Assembly (NCBI GenBank): GCA_036507855.1
Contig: DATCIJ010000182.1
Span: forward strand, 1-24,725
DNA length: 24,725 nucleotides
From: JABWBJ01 sp036507855
GTDB taxonomy: Bacteria > Gemmatimonadota > Gemmatimonadetes > Gemmatimonadales > Gemmatimonadaceae
Reading direction: 5' to 3'
Positions 23,317 to 24,725 of the stretch are shown piece after piece. Below the pieces are notes generated by a model. It saw nothing but the letters and a program-made list of their open reading frames with translations, was not told the DNA's origin and searched no databases. The translations under genes and the position numbers were made by a program. Within the stretch, counting starts at the first letter, position 1, and each line of letters starts with the position of its first letter.

Positions 23317-24725
23317 GGGCGTCCCCCGGTCCCGCCCGCCGCCTGGGACCACGCGCTCAGGTGGCACGGCGCGCACTCACGGTTGGGCTTGTGATCGCGC
23401 TGCTCGGCGTGACAGGCGAGGCAGGTCGCCCGAACCGGGCTGACCGCAACCCCGCGCTCGCGCTCATGACATCCCGAGGCCGCGCATCCCGTCGCGTGCA
23501 CGGCTCGCGTATGTGTCTCCCTCGATGCCGGGTGGCAGGCGGCGCAGTCGCGCTCGGCCGTATGATGATCGGCGTGGCAGGAGGCGCAGGTGCGTTCCAC
23601 GCCTCGCTGCCGGGAATCGGCATGACAACTGCCGCACTCCAGGCGGGCGTGGCGCTCATGAGCGAATGGGAGCGATCGGGTCCGCGGTTGCGGCCAGACG
23701 GTCAGGGCGAACGGCGTGGCGATGTGTCGTACGGGTCCGATTTCGCCCGGCGTATGGCATCGCGTGCAGTCACGCGCGGTGGCGCTGTTGCCGTGATGAC
23801 ATCCCTGGCAATCACGCGCCAGCCCCTTCAGGTCGCCATGTCCGCTTCGCGTACTGTGACACGTGGTGCACGACAGCTTGTCATGCCGCGCGTGCTCGAA
23901 CCTTGCCGGAGCGCCACCCTGACTGCCGGCAGGCGCGACGGCCTGATTCAACGCTTCAAGTGCAGGTTCGCTTCGCCATCGGGCCCTCCCGGCTGGCCGC
24001 GGCGAAACCGCCACGCCTGCCTGACGAGTGCCGGTCCAGGATGCCGGCATGAGGGTCGCGCCTTCACGCCGGGAATGCGGTGAGGGCGCCACGAGATCAC
24101 GAGGGAGGGATACTGACGGCGGCCGCGAGCCGTCGACGGGCGAGCCGGACGACGTCACCGCGGGATGCTCGTCCGGGGGCCGCGTGCGCACCGCCGGATC
24201 CCTGATCCCGGTATGGCAGCTCCGGCAGTCGACCGCGTTCGCTCTCCAGGTGTGCGCGCCGTGGCAGGCGCCGCAGGTCTGCAGGCGGTGGCGCCCCAGG
24301 CTGCGGTGCATCGCCGTCAACGTGTCGGACCGCGCGTGGCACCCCGAGGTGGCGCAGGACTGGTAGGCGCCCTCCGGCGTGGTCTGTACGTGCGGGTTGT
24401 GGCACGTGCCGCACTTGGCACCGTGCGGCTCGTTCTCCGGCTTGAACGCGCTCAACCGCTCCTTCATGTCGTGGCAGCCGAGGCACTGTTCGTCCGTGGG
24501 CACGAGGGCCGCGCGCGACGAATCGACGGGGTTCCCCTCGGTAGCCGGCACGGTGAATTCGTGGCACACGATGCAGTGCAGGTCAGACTGCTCCGCCATT
24601 TTGCCCAGCTCAACGCGCTGGGCATCGTGACATCCGGACTGCGCGCAGGTTTCGCCCACCGGCTTGAAGCGATGCACTTCCTGCGCATGGCAGGTGGTGC
24701 ACTCGATCTTCGACATCGCCGGCGA
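23313..24725 (-). CDS. Multihaem c-type cytochrome, at least 17 haem motifs, 5' end outside window
   Basis: 470 codons are visible and the frame is open at the window edge. An ATG at 24716 exists, but it lacks a ribosome site and a signal peptide and is followed at once by CTTCH, so the true start lies upstream. I count 14 CxxCH and three CX4CH motifs (CAQSGCH, CATSGCH, CAASGCH), the latter known in some cytochrome c3/c7-type proteins. Eight motifs lie before and nine after a haem-free stretch (codons about 169-282 from that ATG), so the protein has two haem modules. It should be exported and is probably the first electron carrier of the operon. Its stop overlaps the barrel start by ATGA. Confidence 0.92.
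   Translation of the reverse strand, partial: SPAMSKIECTTCHAQEVHRFKPVGETCAQSGCHDAQRVELGKMAEQSDLHCIVCHEFTVPATEGNPVDSSRAALVPTDEQCLGCHDMKERLSAFKPENEPHGAKCGTCHNPHVQTTPEGAYQSCATSGCHARSDTLTAMHRSLGRHRLQTCGACHGAHTWRANAVDCRSCHTGIRDPAVRTRPPDEHPAVTSSGSPVDGSRPPSVSLPRDLVAPSPHSRREGATLMPASWTGTRQAGVAVSPRPAGRARWRSEPALEALNQAVAPAGSQGGAPARFEHARHDKLSCTTCHSTRSGHGDLKGLARDCQGCHHGNSATARDCTRCHTPGEIGPVRHIATPFALTVWPQPRTRSLPFAHERHARLECGSCHADSRQRGVERTCASCHADHHTAERDCAACHPASRETHTRAVHATGCAASGCHERERGVAVSPVRATCLACHAEQRDHKPNRECAPCHLSAWSQAAGGTGGRP

Noticed and set aside
24714..24716. ATG as the start of the large cytochrome
   Set aside because: No signal peptide and no ribosome site, and a haem motif begins at residue 6; the frame continues to the window edge.

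Overview
The window is GC-rich, densely packed bacterial DNA with no rRNA, tRNA, CRISPR array or complete insertion sequence that I can see. Lipoproteins with lipoboxes, an Mla-type lipid transporter and a predicted outer-membrane beta-barrel point to a diderm (Gram-negative-type) bacterium. The gene content (BIG2-M30 lipoprotein, M28 lipoprotein, multihaem cytochromes) and the style of the intergenic repeats would fit Gemmatimonadota or a neighbouring phylum. That placement is an inference, not a proof.

Layout. 1-377 (-): start of an SGNH/GDSL esterase lipoprotein, cut by the window edge. 376-3698 (+): ABC ATPase and large FtsX-type permease (YbbA/YbbP type), starting head-to-head with the esterase. 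3801-9128 (-): BIG2-M30 metallopeptidase lipoprotein, PLP-dependent trans-sulfuration enzyme, M28 peptidase lipoprotein and CPBP membrane protease. 9183-10349 (-): mannose-1-phosphate guanylyltransferase. 10447-11211 (+): UbiE/MenG methyltransferase. 11208-17221 (-): PPOX-family flavin protein, PAS-GAF histidine kinase, MlaD, MlaE, NarL-type response regulator and its kinase. 17467-18726 (+): MgtC/DUF4010 membrane protein. 18778-20067 (-): double universal stress protein with an extra C-terminal domain. 20294-24725 (-): a translationally coupled operon of multihaem cytochrome (at least 17 haem motifs, 5' end outside the window), outer-membrane barrel, and 16-haem cytochrome.

The cytochrome/barrel/cytochrome operon is the best candidate for an undescribed system. 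It has the composition of a porin-cytochrome conduit that carries electrons across the outer membrane, but the barrel and haem counts do not match MtrAB in any obvious way. All three genes overlap by ATGA, so they are probably made together.

Two layers of non-gene structure run across the window. (1) An 82-bp palindromic element with GTGCCGTTCCAAC termini and 2-bp flanking direct repeats occurs twice. One copy is intergenic. The other sits inside the signal-peptide codons of the 16-haem cytochrome and adds exactly 28 codons without breaking the frame. (2) The 9-mer GCGTTAGGC occurs six times exactly, plus three near-copies, either at gene ends or as Ala-Leu-Gly codons that use the rare TTA codon. 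Imperfect heptamer tandem repeats are also present at three places.
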